From positions 20,517,254 through 20,581,253 of the forward strand of contig JAQFVV010006197.1 in assembly GCA_028023455.1 (NCBI GenBank): a DNA stretch of 64,000 bases, written 5' to 3'. The notes under the pieces are model-generated. The model was given only the letters and a program-made list of their open reading frames with translations. It was not told the DNA's origin and made no database searches. Position 1 is the stretch's first letter. Every line of letters starts with the position of its first letter. The DNA comes from Epiperipatus broadwayi. Its lineage: Eukaryota > Onychophora > Udeonychophora > Euonychophora > Peripatidae. Of this stretch, positions 23,268 to 35,090 are shown piece after piece. Position numbers and translations under genes: made by a program.

Positions 23268-26200
23268 ATTAGTATTATTATTATGATGATCATCTTTCAT
23301 AGGTCTTTGTTCAATAAAGCAAAATATGCTACATTATTTCTTTTGTCTACATATTATTGGTAATACTTAGGAATACATATAACATAATATTTTCAAAGTA
23401 AGCAAAAGTTCACATTTGGATGAGCTGGTTTTCACTTGAGGTATTGCAATGTTGGCAAGTGGTACCTTTTAATTTCTGCTTTTCATTTCAGATTTATTAA
23501 TCTTGAGAGTTGATTTCTTCCTTATGAGCTTGAATGCAACTGTAACTGAAACCAAGTGTCAATGAAAGTTTTTTTGTTTGTTATTCTTTGGTTTCTTTGA
23601 CATATACTATGCAGTTTATTTTTGAATGTGTTAGGGTTGGAGAATGGAAAGGAATGTCAAAATGTCTAACAGGTTTCTCTGGGCATAGTTGCTGAGAGAT
23701 GTCTGACTCCATGTAAGGAGAAGTCACAGGGCATCACATCACATATACTGACCCTGATGACAGCAAAAACTTTTTTTGAATGAGTCAAATAACTATATCA
23801 AATGAATCTTATAAGTCCTTGGCATAAAAAAGGTGATCCTCTGTTTCTGAATCTTTTTGGCAAAGAATGCATTGATAATCTACATTTTAGCAGTTTTTTT
23901 ATTTTTTAAGAGGTGTTATGTGGATAGTAAATTAATATTAATTTTAAGTAAAAAATCATAATATTTTGTTTCCAGTGACCAGATATTGAATTTATGGCAA
24001 AGTTGTTTGGTGAATACAATTTTATGATCGTCTTGTAGAGGGTGTAAAAGTGAATGAATCTCCCAATGCTTGAATTTATTTTAAAATAGTTAAAAAACCA
24101 AATTTTTTTATGGATAACAATTAATAGTATCTTTATGTATCCTTCAATAGGAGATGTTTTGTCTGTGGGAGTGATTTTATAGGCTGTTTGAATATATGGA
24201 ATTTCTTGCACATGCAGAAATTATATTGTTTTTAAGGATTCTGACTAAGAATTGAATGAATCCTTAGACCTTTTTGAGACATCTTATGGATACTGAGATT
24301 ACCTGTCTTTCTCACACAAGTTTCCTGCAAAGTGAACCTATTTGGTTAGAAAAAGTTTGGTGTAAAATATTGTTGGGAGAGTAGTATGTGATTTTTGTCA
24401 TGAGAGCATCTTAAAAAGTGATACAATAAAGTGATAGGCAGGATTTTGTTAGTGAATAGACTATAATTTGTTTTATTTTTATGTCTATTTTGCATAAGTT
24501 ACCACATTAGTGAATGATGGAAGTAGAAATGGAATCCAAGAAATAGGTTAAGTTTGCCATTAAAATATTTTGTTACACTATTGCCAGTGTAAATGTGCAA
24601 GGCACATAATTTTTACATGTTGAATGAATGCTGACTTACATGTTCGTATAATCTGAAAAAATCTTTAGAAGTTTGGGAATGTGTTTTTTGGATGGCAAAA
24701 AGATTGATCTATCATCTATGTAAGCTATATTTGAGATGTTGGTGTTTAGGCAGGATACATAAATTTCAGGTATTTTATTTTCTACAGTGTTAATTAGGGG
24801 ATTTGTGTAGGCAGTAAATAGCAAGGCACTAAAAGAAGATCTTTGTGGAATAGATTGATGTGGTATATTTGGGGGTGAAGTTTTACCTTTTAGAGTAATG
24901 TATATTTTTAATTTAATAATAGGTTAGCAAATAGATATGAGTAGGTCTGTGTTACTTTAGTATGTTTTAGATTTTAAGAAGAGTATTTATTGGTATTAAG
25001 TCAAAGGCTGCCTCTGTGTCTAGATGAATAACAATTGCATTGTGTTTTTGATTGTTTCTTATTGTTTCTATACTCTTTTTAAACAGAAATGCTACCTGCC
25101 CAGTTGATGATTTTTTTTTTTGCAAATTGCATTTTTTGATAATTTTTGTATAATTTATGTTTCTATTTTTGTCTTTCATTAATGATTCTATTATTTTGAG
25201 CCAAGGGGAAACATTGAAATTTGATGTAAGTTTGTTAGTGTGGGAACCATTTTTATTTTTCATAAATTGTATAAGAGATATTTGATAAAATCCTGATATT
25301 CTATATATGACTTTAGATAAAAAAAAATTGTGAGGTTAGACATGTATTGAATTGTAAACTTTTTAATATGTGCATATATGAACTTAGGATCATCCATTCC
25401 AAGATGACATGAATCTGGCATTGATTTTACTTTTTGTATAAAACTCTTTATAAGTAAATTGAATTTCTTCTTAATGACTTGCCATATGAAACCTGTGATA
25501 CATTAAAGAAGGATTTTCTTGTATCCTGATTTTAAAATGTGTGAATATTTGCTGCAGCATGAAAGCTTCATAAATAGTATCTGGTTGTATTTTAATGGTG
25601 GATGGAAATCAAACTGGAGGGGGTGACCCAATTCTCATCTGATTAAAAAAAAATTCTGGTTAAGGTGGGTCTTCTTTAAGAATACTTTCTTTTTGTTGGT
25701 TTGTATTTAAATTGTTTTGAAATAGAGTGGTATTTTGTTGGAGATGGTGTAGTCCTGATTAGATCATTGATATTGAATGATAATATATTAACAAATTCAT
25801 ATTGGGTTGGTATAGGATCATTTGTATATTTTCCAAATATATATTTCTGAGAAGAGAAATTCAGGACTGCATGAAAGAATTCTGATGGTTGTTGATCTTA
25901 CAGTAAAATTAAGATCTAGATATACTATAACAGCTGCATGATCATGTTAATCATGTGGTGTAATGATGATAAATAGAATACCAGGTCTATTAGCGATGAA
26001 TATCTATTATTATTAAAAAAACATGGACCTTTCTGGCAGAAATCCCTTTCCATTTATCATGGGGAATGAAAGAGAATGAAACCCTCTTTTGGTGAAGATT
26101 TCATATGACATACTGAAATCCCCTATGAGTAATATTGGATGTGGGGTTTTCACAAATTTGGAGTTCAGAATTAGAATTAATCTATTTGTGATGGCGGAGC

Positions 26201-26555
26201 TTAGAGGGATGGATATATATACATATACATACTATGTTCAGTATTATTGCATTGTGGTGAAGGGTGAAAATTAGGATATGTGTGTCAATATATATTATGT
26301 TAAATACGTTGAGATATTTTTTATCAACAATGATACCTGTTCCTGCTGAGGGTGTGTTTGATGATTTTGAAAAGGCTGCAAACCATTTGTAATCTAATTT
26401 GTCTAATAGGTTAATTTATAATCCATTATAAATTTTGTTTTCTATAATGCCAAATATGTGTGGTTTGATGATATCATAACATTTAGTTAGAAGTTTATTT
26501 TTTTTCAGGAGGGTTTAACTTGCTGGCATTAAAGGCACTTATATTGTTTCACTGA
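23268..26555 (-). pseudogene. LINE-B copy 1: endonuclease, RT, zinc knuckle and 3' tail
   Basis: The element is read on the minus strand. The APE endonuclease starts near 26540 (NASKLNPP, TKCYDIIKPHIFGI) and contains SAGTGIIVDKK and ILLIGDFSMSYE (GDF at 26117-26125, with Ser for the usual Asn). RT follows with KKSSTGQVAFLF (about 25120), LDTEAAFDLIPINTLLKI (25020-24967) and catalytic AYIDD (24707-24726). The C-terminus carries a CCHC knuckle CILCQKDSETEDHLFLC (about 23871-23821). The 3' end has an AATAAAG-like signal and a mixed GAT/AAT microsatellite (23268-23315), the same as LINE-B copy 2. Stops and frameshifts occur throughout, and a LINE-A tail interrupts it at 23634-23755. It covers nearly the full length of the family. 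Confidence 0.85.
23634..23755 (+). mobile_element. LINE-A 3' tail inserted in LINE-B
   Basis: It reads on the + strand GAATGGAAAG, AACAGGTTTCTCTGGGCATA, TTGCTGAGAGAT, TGACTCCATGTAAGGAGAAG, then GCATCACATCACAT, matching the last ~120 bp of LINE-A. LINE-B copy 2 lacks this block at the equivalent place (about 62530-62590), so this is a severely 5'-truncated LINE-A insertion in the opposite orientation. Some LINE-B sequence was lost or has diverged at the junction. Confidence 0.8.
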
Positions 26556-26559
26556 TAAA

Positions 26560-26583
26560 GCAATTATATATATATATATATAT
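26560..26583. repeat. (AT)n microsatellite
   Basis: A short TA dinucleotide run that borders the unidentified insertion; another (AT)n run lies at its far side (28320-28335). Confidence 0.8.
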
Positions 26584-28322
26584 TGTGACGACCACGTAAA
26601 GTCATCGACACACATATATATTTATTAATAAAATTAGAAAGTAATAGAGGTGAAATAAATTAGCTAATAAATTTTTTTTTTAAAAAAAAGGAAGGAAAAG
26701 AAAAAATTGAAATTCTAATGTCAAAATTACTGTGGATTTTGTAATAGTAAGAGAAGGGGAGGGGGGTGCATAAATAAAGAAATGCGTCTCTTTCTCTCTT
26801 GTAAGTCAAATGCTAGAAAGTTATTTTGTTTATTGTGGGAGAGGTGAAAAGGAAGCATAAAGAAATGCGTGTCTTCTCTCTCATTAAAAAAAAACTATAT
26901 AATAACAAATTAAAATAAAATGTAAAAAACAAATGTGAAAAAAAAATGAATGAATTGTAAATAAAATGTAATATGTGATATATAAAAGGAAAAACAATAT
27001 GGCCGTAGGTGTGAAAGTCTGTTGGACAAATTAAATTCCACGGACAAAGAAATGTTATCAATGGAAGATCTTTGCCTGATCTGTTAAATTAATTGGGACT
27101 TACATTCCAGCCACTAATTAAATAAAGAAACATAATGATAAGAATTGGTTGGAAATCTAAGTCTTAATTAAAAAAATTTAAAAACAATGAACAAAAGAAT
27201 GAGATTAAGAAAATTACAATTTTTGTCTGGTATTGCTAGTAGAGACTTTAGAGAAGCAACAGCTAAAAGAAAATGGAAGAAGTGCATGGCTAGTGGCGTT
27301 AAAGGGACGTGGGTTTGGATTAAAGCCATCTCATCACTGACTCACAATGTAAGATCTTTGCCTGACCTGCTAGAGGGACCGCCGCTTCTGTAGCTGTCGA
27401 TGAAACTCAACCTAAAGAATCAACCAGCAAACTGGATGAAAATAACCCCACAAACGGAGGAAGCAAATGGAGAACCTAAGGAATCAACAAGCAAAAAATG
27501 GAACGAAAATAACCCCACAATCTGAGGAAGTTAATCAAGAGCGCTCGGAAGAAATACCCATGGGACAATTACAACAAAGCCTAGGTAAAAACATGCATGC
27601 ATTTTCATTTGTCTACTATTTATAACTAAATATAAAATTAATGATTTGAGAAAAATAGAACTCTATCAACAGGACTTTAAGAACTTTTATATCTGATCTA
27701 TTTGCATATATTTATTATAGCCATGTATTTATAAGTGTGTGTTTATTATTATTATTATAATGTAATTTTTTATATAAAGTGTGAATATATTATTAAACAT
27801 ATTTGTTATTAAATTTCGTATCCTTGCTTTATTCTCCTATCACCAAGCTACGACAGGGGGGAAACTGTAATTAGTGATTAAAGGGGCATACTGATTTGTT
27901 TAAGATATTCATGTGCTGCTTGTTCGTGCGAAATCCCAATTCTAAAAAATAAATAGCAAGCGCTGGACATTCGCTAAGTTTCTTTGAAATAGTTTGCTCT
28001 GTTCAGCAGCCGAGAGTTCTTGGCTGGGAAAAATAATGCCAAGATAATATGTACGTATTGCCTTGGGGTTCAGTCAAGGGTATAGATATGAAGTTAAATT
28101 TGTATCTGTATTAGCTCTCTGCTTGTATTGTAACGGCGTTGGTTAAAATAATGAATAAGATAATAAAGAATCTAAGTTGAAAACAATAAATGGATAGGAA
28201 ATATAAGTTATGAAAAGAATTAAAATATAATAAATAAGTATAATATAGAATAAAATAATCGAAATAAATATAATTGAATACACAAATAATTAAGCAACCG
28301 TACGAAATAACCATTTCCGTTA
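26584..28322 (+). mobile_element. Unidentified insertion with LTR-like features
   Basis: This is a less AT-rich block between two (AT)n runs. It begins TGTGACGACCACGTAAAGTC. Around 27720-27852 there is TATATAAAG, then ATTAAAC, then an end AAGCTACGACA; TG...CA termini with TATA and poly(A)-like signals fit an LTR. A purine run AGGGGGGAAAC follows (27854-27864), then TGTAATTAGTG, like a polypurine tract before another LTR. Inside, 27187-27393 encodes a basic 68-residue frame (KRKWKKCMASGVKGTWVWIK), followed by a 64-bp tandem duplication (about 27414-27541) encoding PKESTSK...ENNPT. No gag, protease or RT is recognisable. It could also be a piece of host exon, since CTAGGTAAAAA near 27580 resembles a splice donor. 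Confidence 0.35.
27414..27541 (+). repeat. 64-bp tandem duplication
   Basis: Two adjacent copies share AAGAATCAAC/AAGGAATCAAC, a GAAAATAACCCCACAA core and GAGGAAG. Unit length is 64 bp, not a multiple of three, so the repeated peptide PKESTSK appears in two different frames. Confidence 0.75.
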
Positions 28323-28350
28323 TATATATATATATAGAGAGAGAGAGAAG
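28320..28350. repeat. (AT)n(AG)n microsatellite
   Basis: A TA dinucleotide run followed by a GA run, bordering a stray copy of the foldback arm found at 28774-29085. Confidence 0.8.
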
Positions 28351-28445
28351 GAACTTGAAGTCAGAATTTCCCTACATCTATCTATTCCATCTTATACAAC
28401 TGATACACATGATCACATGCATATGAAAAAGTTAAATGTTCTCAG
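28350..28445 (+). repeat. Solitary arm of foldback FB2
   Basis: GGAACTTGAAGTCAGAATTT, then CCCTACATCTATCTATTCCA, then CTTATACAACTGATACACAT, match the left arm of the palindrome at 28774-29085, showing that the arm exists as more than one copy. Confidence 0.65.
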
Positions 28446-28773
28446 TATACATATTTTATGCTGAACCAGAATTCACCTGTTAGTCCAGATCACAATCTCC
28501 TTTACATATATACAATCAGTGCTCAGTTTATATTAAGATAACAACTCTTCAAACTTTAATGAATAAGCTTCAATCTTCATCACTCTCAAACTCTTCAGCC
28601 ATCCATTTCATTAAAAATCTGATGATGGATTGCTCAAACCCCTTGTTGATGCTAATATTATTGTCATATCTATGTTGACCCTAAGTCTCTCTGATCCCTC
28701 ACATATAGGAGATTAATCTGTCAATTTAAATATACAGAAGAGGGATGGACAGATTGCAGACTGAATATGTAAT

Positions 28774-29085
28774 ATTTAAATACATGTATATTGTCTATAC
28801 TGAATTTAATGTGATAGAAGGGACTTGAATTCAAACTTTTCCAAGTCCCTACATCTATTCATTATATCTTATACAACCATTACACATGACCACAAACATA
28901 TGAAAAGATGAGTGCTAGTTTAGCATGAAATATATTGGAGATCATTTATCTTTTTCACATGTATGTGGTCCTGTATATCGGTTGTATAAAGTGAAATGGA
29001 TAGATATAAGGAGCTTCCAAAAGACTGTGGTCGAAATACTTCTAATTATATTAAGTTCAGTGTAGACAATATACATGTATTTAAA
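28774..29085. repeat. FB2 foldback palindrome (~310 bp)
   Basis: The left arm (28774-28907: TTTAAATACATGTATATTGT, CTTATACAACC) is mirrored by the right arm (28949-29085: GGTTGTATAAAG, ACAATATACATGTATTTAAA) around a ~40-nt loop. The arms differ by scattered substitutions and small indels, so the element is not freshly formed. There is no coding capacity and no clear target duplication. Identity is unknown. Confidence 0.8.
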
Positions 29086-29863
29086 AATTATATATATATT
29101 GTAACCTATTAATTACAACTTGCTTCTGAAGGAAATTAATATTATGTTTTATTTGTAAAAAATTTAAATTATTGACTAGTGCCATTTATTTATATCTTTT
29201 AATTTAGAAGTTTTAATAATAGTATATAAGTGGGATGGTATGTGTTATTAATTTGTAAAGCTATTATTTCAATCTTACACTGAAATAAAATTTAAGTATT
29301 TAAACCACATATTATAAGCATAAGTTTTAAGCACAAGTTAAAATAATGTAAGTTAATGGCATATTTCAACAGTAATGTTGGAAGTCAAATAATAAGTAAT
29401 CTTAATGCTAAGTTAATAGTATCAATCAAAATTAAATTTAAGCATGTATTGTTGATTAAATAGTTTAATAAGAAATTATTAAAATAAATTATATTTTCTT
29501 CTACCATTTTAATTAATTGAAGACATGTTGCTTTAAATGTGTGTGCGAATACATGTGCTCAAATGATTTAGAGAATAAATCATTTTATTTTCTTGTTCAA
29601 AATCGATTTTATTATTATACTCGGAAGTTAATAAAGTAATATTGCTATAATATTTAAAATTTAGAAAATAAAAATGGGAACATAGTATATAAAACTTAGA
29701 TAAAATTTTTAAGAGTTAACATTTGTGTGAAATATTAAATAACTTTATTATTTTACAGTAATTAGATAATGGAATTAATTATTTTATTTTTAAAGACAAT
29801 TTTATCTTGATTAACCAATAAGAATTAATTGGTCTTTAATTAGCTGGACACCCTGTGGAAAAG

Positions 29864-29906
29864 TTTATAAAAGGTGAAGGCAGGTGTCTAGACACACACT
29901 TCACTT
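29864..29906 (+). promoter_or_regulatory. Candidate TATA-box core promoter
   Basis: TTTATAAAAGG at 29864-29874 is a strong TATA box. About 30-35 nt downstream lies CACTTCACTTACA (29897-29909), which fits an initiator. The segment 29845-29905 is less AT-rich than its surroundings. This could start the transcript whose first coding exon is proposed at 30202-30262. In so AT-rich a genome a TATA match alone is weak evidence; spacing and composition raise it. Confidence 0.4.
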
Positions 29907-30201
29907 ACATAGTCACTCTTAATATTATTTTAAATAATTTTTTTATTTTTATCTGATTCTGACTAAATTAAAATAATTTTTGCTGATTGAGGTATTGTTG
30001 AATATATTAAAATGTACCGTTAAGAAGTCAAAGCAATTGAATAGTAAATAAATATTATTCCAAAGAATGTTTGAGTAGTATGATAAAAGGAATGGAGTAA
30101 GAAAAGCATTATTTTTTATCGAGAGATAATTCTACACTGGTCATATAATCTCAATAGAATATAAATTATATACTTTACTGGAAATTTGCTTATTATCTTA
30201 G

Positions 30202-30262
30202 GAGAAATGCCTCTTATCAATAAGAAGCGATTCACAAGGGGCTCAACAAATTCTATAAAAAG
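30202..30262 (+). CDS. Possible first coding exon (partial), product unknown
   Basis: An acceptor-like TTTGCTTATTATCTTAG ends at 30201. It is followed by GAGAAATGCC, whose ATG is at 30207 with purines at -3 and nearby. The frame reads MPLINKKRFTRGSTNSIK and stays open to an AAAAAG|GTGTTT donor-like site at 30262/30263, leaving phase 2. Composition is notably less AT-rich than the flanks. Together with the upstream TATA/initiator this looks like a short start exon of a gene continuing beyond, or with unrecognised later exons. The donor is not a consensus one, no downstream exon was found, and the peptide matches nothing I know, so it may be chance. Confidence 0.3.
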
Positions 30263-31710
30263 GTGTTTATATTTTTATTTTTATAATAATTATTACTCTA
30301 TGTATTAAATTAATTAACAGTATAATTAAACTTTGACATTGTAAGCATTTTAGAACTGTATTCTTAATTATAAATAACTTTGTTTGGGACTTTTATCTAT
30401 TAAACAAGTTATCTTCCTCTTTTATTTAAATGCACTACAAAATTATCATGTTTTCACTATAAGTTTATTAAAACAGAATATTTAAAAATGATTCTTTGTT
30501 TATGAGGATTTCGTTTCTTTAAAATAATTTTGAAATGTAATTATTATTGCAAATTCTTTTATAAAAGAATTAGATATCTTGAAGAAGGAATTGAAGTTTA
30601 ATGCTTCCTAATTTATATAATGGTCTTGCGAATAATTGATAAATTGTATTCTACTGATTATTTGTTCACAAATTAATAAAGTTGGAAGATAAAATAATTA
30701 ATACAAAATACTTATATTGTATTTAAACCTATAAATGTTTACAATGTTCACTGGAAAATTAGTTAATATTCCATGAATAAAATTTTGAAAATTATGGAAA
30801 TAAATCCTATATATCAAATGAGGGAATACCTAATAATATACTTCTATTTTTTGTTTCTGCTTGCTTTAATATTTTTCCTAAACTCTAACAAAAAAAAAGT
30901 ATAAAGAAAATGCACTAAACCAATTTAAATAATTATGAGGAATTCCATATTTCAACAGCGCTGAATAATTAAATGTACTTTATTCATTCTTGTGACATCT
31001 GCATATATTCGTGATTTCATTGGATGACTACACATTTTTGTTTCACTCCCTTAATTGTCAAGAAGTTTGTTTCTCCTGAATAATATATAAATGTTTTGTT
31101 TTGTTTTTTTAAAAAAAGAAGAATGTTTTGCATGTTTTAGAGTAAAGAAATTATTTTTCCTATCATATTAATAGTTAATGTTTTACTTTATTGCTTAAAT
31201 ACAAATCTAGATTTCAATTGATCGTCATGGATTCAACATACCATTAATACTTTGGTAATCAAAAGTGTATTGGATAATTAATTATTTATTAATATTTAAA
31301 AAGGCGTAATATTTACTTTCTTATTATTATGCTTAGTTATTAAATATAATTGTATGTCTTATATTGGCATTATACATGGATAAAGGTACCTAGTGTTTAA
31401 CATTCTCCATTCTACTATTAAATGAATTGATTTGTGATGATTCAAGTGTTTTAATGAATGCTTGTTTTTAAAATAATTATTGCCATTTGATCTCATATAT
31501 TTGTAAACATATGGTTATGTTATGATGTTTATCATGACCATATTTAATTTGCCATTGTTCTTTTTTTTTTTTTATAAATATAATTATACAACTTTACAGT
31601 AATTTATATATTTTCAGTATAAAGATCGTAATATTAACTTGTAAATCACAAGATTTTGTGAAGATTAATTTGTAAATGAAATAGTGAACTTAAAAACGTG
31701 AAGAGAATAA
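30263..31710. other. AT-rich DNA, possible intron
   Basis: No coding or repeat-family match. If the exon at 30202-30262 is real, this would be intronic. Confidence 0.45.
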
Positions 31711-31714
31711 TAGC

Positions 31715-31840
31715 TTCATGCTCCCAAATCAAGATGTTTCAGATTGGCCTATCCTTGAATCGATTCCAGTTCTGGCATTTCTAACACTCACAAATGAACT
31801 CTTGAGCAAGAAAGCTATTTGATTTATCTTTAGTAAAAAT
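31715..31840 (+). mobile_element. SINE2 fragment
   Basis: TTGAATCGATTCCAGTTCTG, then CAAATGAACTCTTGAGCAAG, match the B-box side and 3' part of SINE2 copies at 44137-44395 (TTTGATCCCAGTACTTTCAG; GAACTCTCGAGCAATAAAAT). The 5' half is poorly conserved. Confidence 0.5.
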
Positions 31841-31959
31841 CATCAATGTTCATTATATAAAATATTTTTGTCTGAAAAATAAAATTATAAGAATGTCTAT
31901 AGTTGGTAATAAAAATGATTAGTTATATGAAAAATCATGTGATAGTAATTGTTTAGAGT

Positions 31960-32235
31960 CAACAAAATTCTTCTTTGCACTTTCATCCATGAATTCCACT
32001 TTGGTCTCTTCTTATTAATCCATCACACATCTCTTTATACTTTGCTGTGAGGCCTTATTGTTTACAATGATCTTATATTAACTCTCCACTTCAGATTCAG
32101 AAATAAGTTTGATAACACACTTTTATTAAATATTTTTCATAAACTCAAGACATTTACTACTAAAATCATTTTACCAAGAGAATTCAATTCAATGTATTCT
32201 GTGATTATTTAACACTATCCATTTCAATTTACATT
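31960..32235 (-). mobile_element. Probable RTE-like LINE fragment (copy 4)
   Basis: The + strand text, beginning TGGTCTCTTCTTATTAATCC and continuing with a CTCTTTATACTT block, parallels 9228-9480 of the RTE copy at 8870-11690. Divergence is strong and no frame survives; the assignment is tentative. Confidence 0.35.
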
Positions 32236-32239
32236 AATG

Positions 32240-34290
32240 ATCTGAACAAGATATTTATGGATGTTAATTTTTTTCTAATTACTTTAGATTTTTCATGATT
32301 TATCTATTCCATATTTAAAAACTTATATAATATTTCATAAAATTCTGAAGTATTATTTATAAAAACTGTCAAAACATTTCAAAAAGTATGCTGGGATACT
32401 AGGAATTTACACTCTTGATTTTTTAAAGCTTTAGATAGGAATCAAAATGACTTTTTTCCAGTTAATATCAATCTCTTATTGCAGATTTATATAAGTTTTA
32501 AATTTGAAGTAAAATTTACTGTATAAGTATAAAACCCACTACATACATTATCCATAGTAGATTTAGAGTAAATTAATAAGTTTTTTATGAAGGTCAATTA
32601 TAGTGAAGATATCTATTCTGTTGCAGATTCAAACCTAAATGAAAAATGATAACTATTTAATCATTTGTTAGTAAATGGACTTTTATCTAATCAAAGCTAA
32701 GGAAAAAAAAAAACAGAAAAAGAAATGTGTAAAGCCACCAATATTTGACTAACCTAATACATATTGTCTTTTTCTTAATTGATTCTCAATAAAAGTCCAA
32801 AAAAAAAGCTATTTAAGTTGCTATCATTGATGTTTGATTTCTACCTCCTCCATTATTTTGGTGTTGAAGAATTTTTATACATTTTTATTGCCATTTCAAT
32901 TATACAGAAAAATATAAAGACTTCATTATATATTTTTTGTAATGCTTCTAATATTGTGGCACAAAGTGCATCAGAACACTACATATGTAACTGTCCAGTA
33001 GGTGGAGGTACACTTACAATAGCCATTCAGTGCAAGCCTCTGTGTAAACAGCTTGTGTAAGCATAAAGAATGGTGATCATGTGATGGTGGTACACTTATA
33101 GTGATAGCATTTATTTTATGCAAGTCAATGCTTTTATAATGAGTTAACAAATATGTTTCACATGCTTTTATCTTCACTTTGCCTGGATTCTTAGAGATTG
33201 CTTTGTATTCTTATTTCAAGAGTAAGAATAGATTGTAAAAGCAAGTAGTCATTCATACAAATAAGAAATTGCTAATCAAATACATCACACTCAAAACCTA
33301 ACCAATTACTAAACTTTTAGTTTCAGAAAGCTAACCATTTGATGATTATAAGTAGAAATGAGCTGCAAAAAGACAAAGAAATGGGGGGGGGGGCAACAAA
33401 AATATTTGCAAGATTATTAATTATATTATATGAAATATAGGATGTCACAAATTAATATGAAAAATATTCAAATGGTAGAATAGTTTAATGCTTTTAAATT
33501 ATCAGAACTCCATTGCAAATGTAATTAGTTTTTTTTAGCTATCTACATTAGAAAAAACATGTATTTTCAAACAAAACTATTAGTCTTTGTGTACTAAAAA
33601 AGTCATCTCTGCTTAACATCACAAGAAAATGTTTGTCACTTTCTACTGTTCCTTGCTAATTTACTGCCAATTAACATTTGTCTTTCTTGTATACTTTAAT
33701 GCCATAGCAACGAATATTGGATTACAAAAGCAATTGTGTTAAGGAGGTAGTATGCAATGACAAATTATTGTTAACAATAATCAAATGTTATTGTTTAATC
33801 ATATTATCTATCGTTTTATCATTTTCTCCAGTCTTAGGAATCATAGAGGCATATAATTTTATATATACTATTCTAATATTTCTTACCTTTCCATTTACGA
33901 TGAAGGTAACGACATGATGGCATTGATTTGTTAATAATTAAAAATAATTTATTCTATTTTTTTTATTAATAGAAAAACATATTTATAAAAATAATTCAAA
34001 TTTATTGAATAAAAAAAAAGAGAATAGAATAATTTATTATTTTAGTATTTGTTTTGACACAAATCTATTATTTACATAGGATCATATATATATTATTAGA
34101 TATGCTTAATATGATTACTATACGCTTTTAAAACATGAATTAAGTCTCAATGGCTTTAAAGTTCATGGTGATCGTATTTTACTTGTAATTACTCATTTGA
34201 CTAGAATTCAAACTTTATTAAAAATTTTTTATTATATTTAACTGATGATAATAGCATATAGGTTAATACATAATGCACTGTGAATGGCAT
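32240..34290. other. AT-rich DNA with an FB1 tail relic near 33000-33090
   Basis: At about 33025-33086 the sequence CATTCAGTGCAAGCC, then GTGTAAGCATAAAGAATGGT and GATCATGTGATG, matches the terminal part of FB1. A G run occurs near 33384-33394. The frames at 32779-33060 and 33717-33917 show no family features; the first partly overlaps the FB1 relic. Confidence 0.5.
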
Positions 34291-34309
34291 TGTTCTCATT
34301 TCTCTTCAG

Positions 34310-34490
34310 GTACTGTTAGCTTAACCAGTGATATTAATAGCATGGGAGGGAACAATGCTCTCATCAATTAGACTATTCTGTCAAAAGCAATAATCAATAA
34401 AAATTTCAGTCCCTCTGATTTCTCCATTTTTTTTTTAAAGCTTATAGATGTCAGAATCAAAAAATAGCTCCAGAGGGCGCATGTATGAAA
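34310..34490 (-). mobile_element. Penelope-like element 3' fragment
   Basis: On the minus strand AAAAATGGAGAAATCAGAGG and the following sequence align with the region after the GIY-YIG fragment at 43770-43795 (GTGGAGAAATCAGGAGGAAC). It is therefore probably the far 3' end of the PLE whose domains lie at 35390-37490, displaced by later insertions. Confidence 0.45.
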
Positions 34491-34867
34491 GATATATTTA
34501 TTAATAATACATGTTGATATATGAAAAAATAAAAAGTAAACCCCTGCAAATTTACTTTTACTATATTTATATGATAAATTTATGATTTTTATTTCTTTTC
34601 AGTTGCAAATTAGAAATTATTAAGCAAAATATATAGGCTCATCAAATAGATAAGATATATTCATTATGTGTATATGCTAAAATGCAAAATAATGATAATT
34701 AAAAACTCTGCAAAATTGCCATTATTTTATATTTAACTTATAATGTACATGATTTGTTACATATTTTCAATTATAATCTATAAATTATTAAACAAAGAAA
34801 TATAAAAATGTAGAAGCAGTGGGCAATGAAAATTGCATTGACTGTCACATCTAACAATATATTTCAT

Positions 34868-34976
34868 TACACAGAGGTGATGTGATATTGCGATGTGATA
34901 CACTGTGATTTTTCCTTATACGGAGTCAGGAATCTCTCAGCCATCATGCCCTGAGAAACCTGTTAGCCACTTTAAT
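34868..34976 (-). mobile_element. LINE-A 3' tail fragment
   Basis: The + strand reads GATGTGATATTGCGATGTGA, GGAGTCAGGAATCTCTCAGC, CCTGAGAAACCTGTTAGCC, the reverse complement of the LINE-A terminus. It directly abuts an FB1 fragment at 34977. Confidence 0.75.
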
Positions 34977-35090
34977 CTTCATACAGTAGTGCCACTCAGT
35001 GCATGCCAGAGTAATCAATGGATGCAGAAAAGTTTGTGCATAAAATCCTTGTGTAAGCATAAAGAATAGTGATCATGTGATGTTTGATGT
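34977..35090 (+). repeat. FB1 element, internally deleted
   Basis: CATACAGTAGTGCCACTCAG, TAATCAATGGATGC and TGTGCATAAAATCC of the FB1 arm are fused directly to the tail TTGTGTAAGCATAAAGAATA and GATCATGTGATGTTT. The palindrome centre and one arm are missing. Confidence 0.75.

Noticed and set aside
28128-28322. Short LTR from TGTAACGG to CCGTTATA
   Set aside because: The ends are only partly complementary and no second copy was found in the window.
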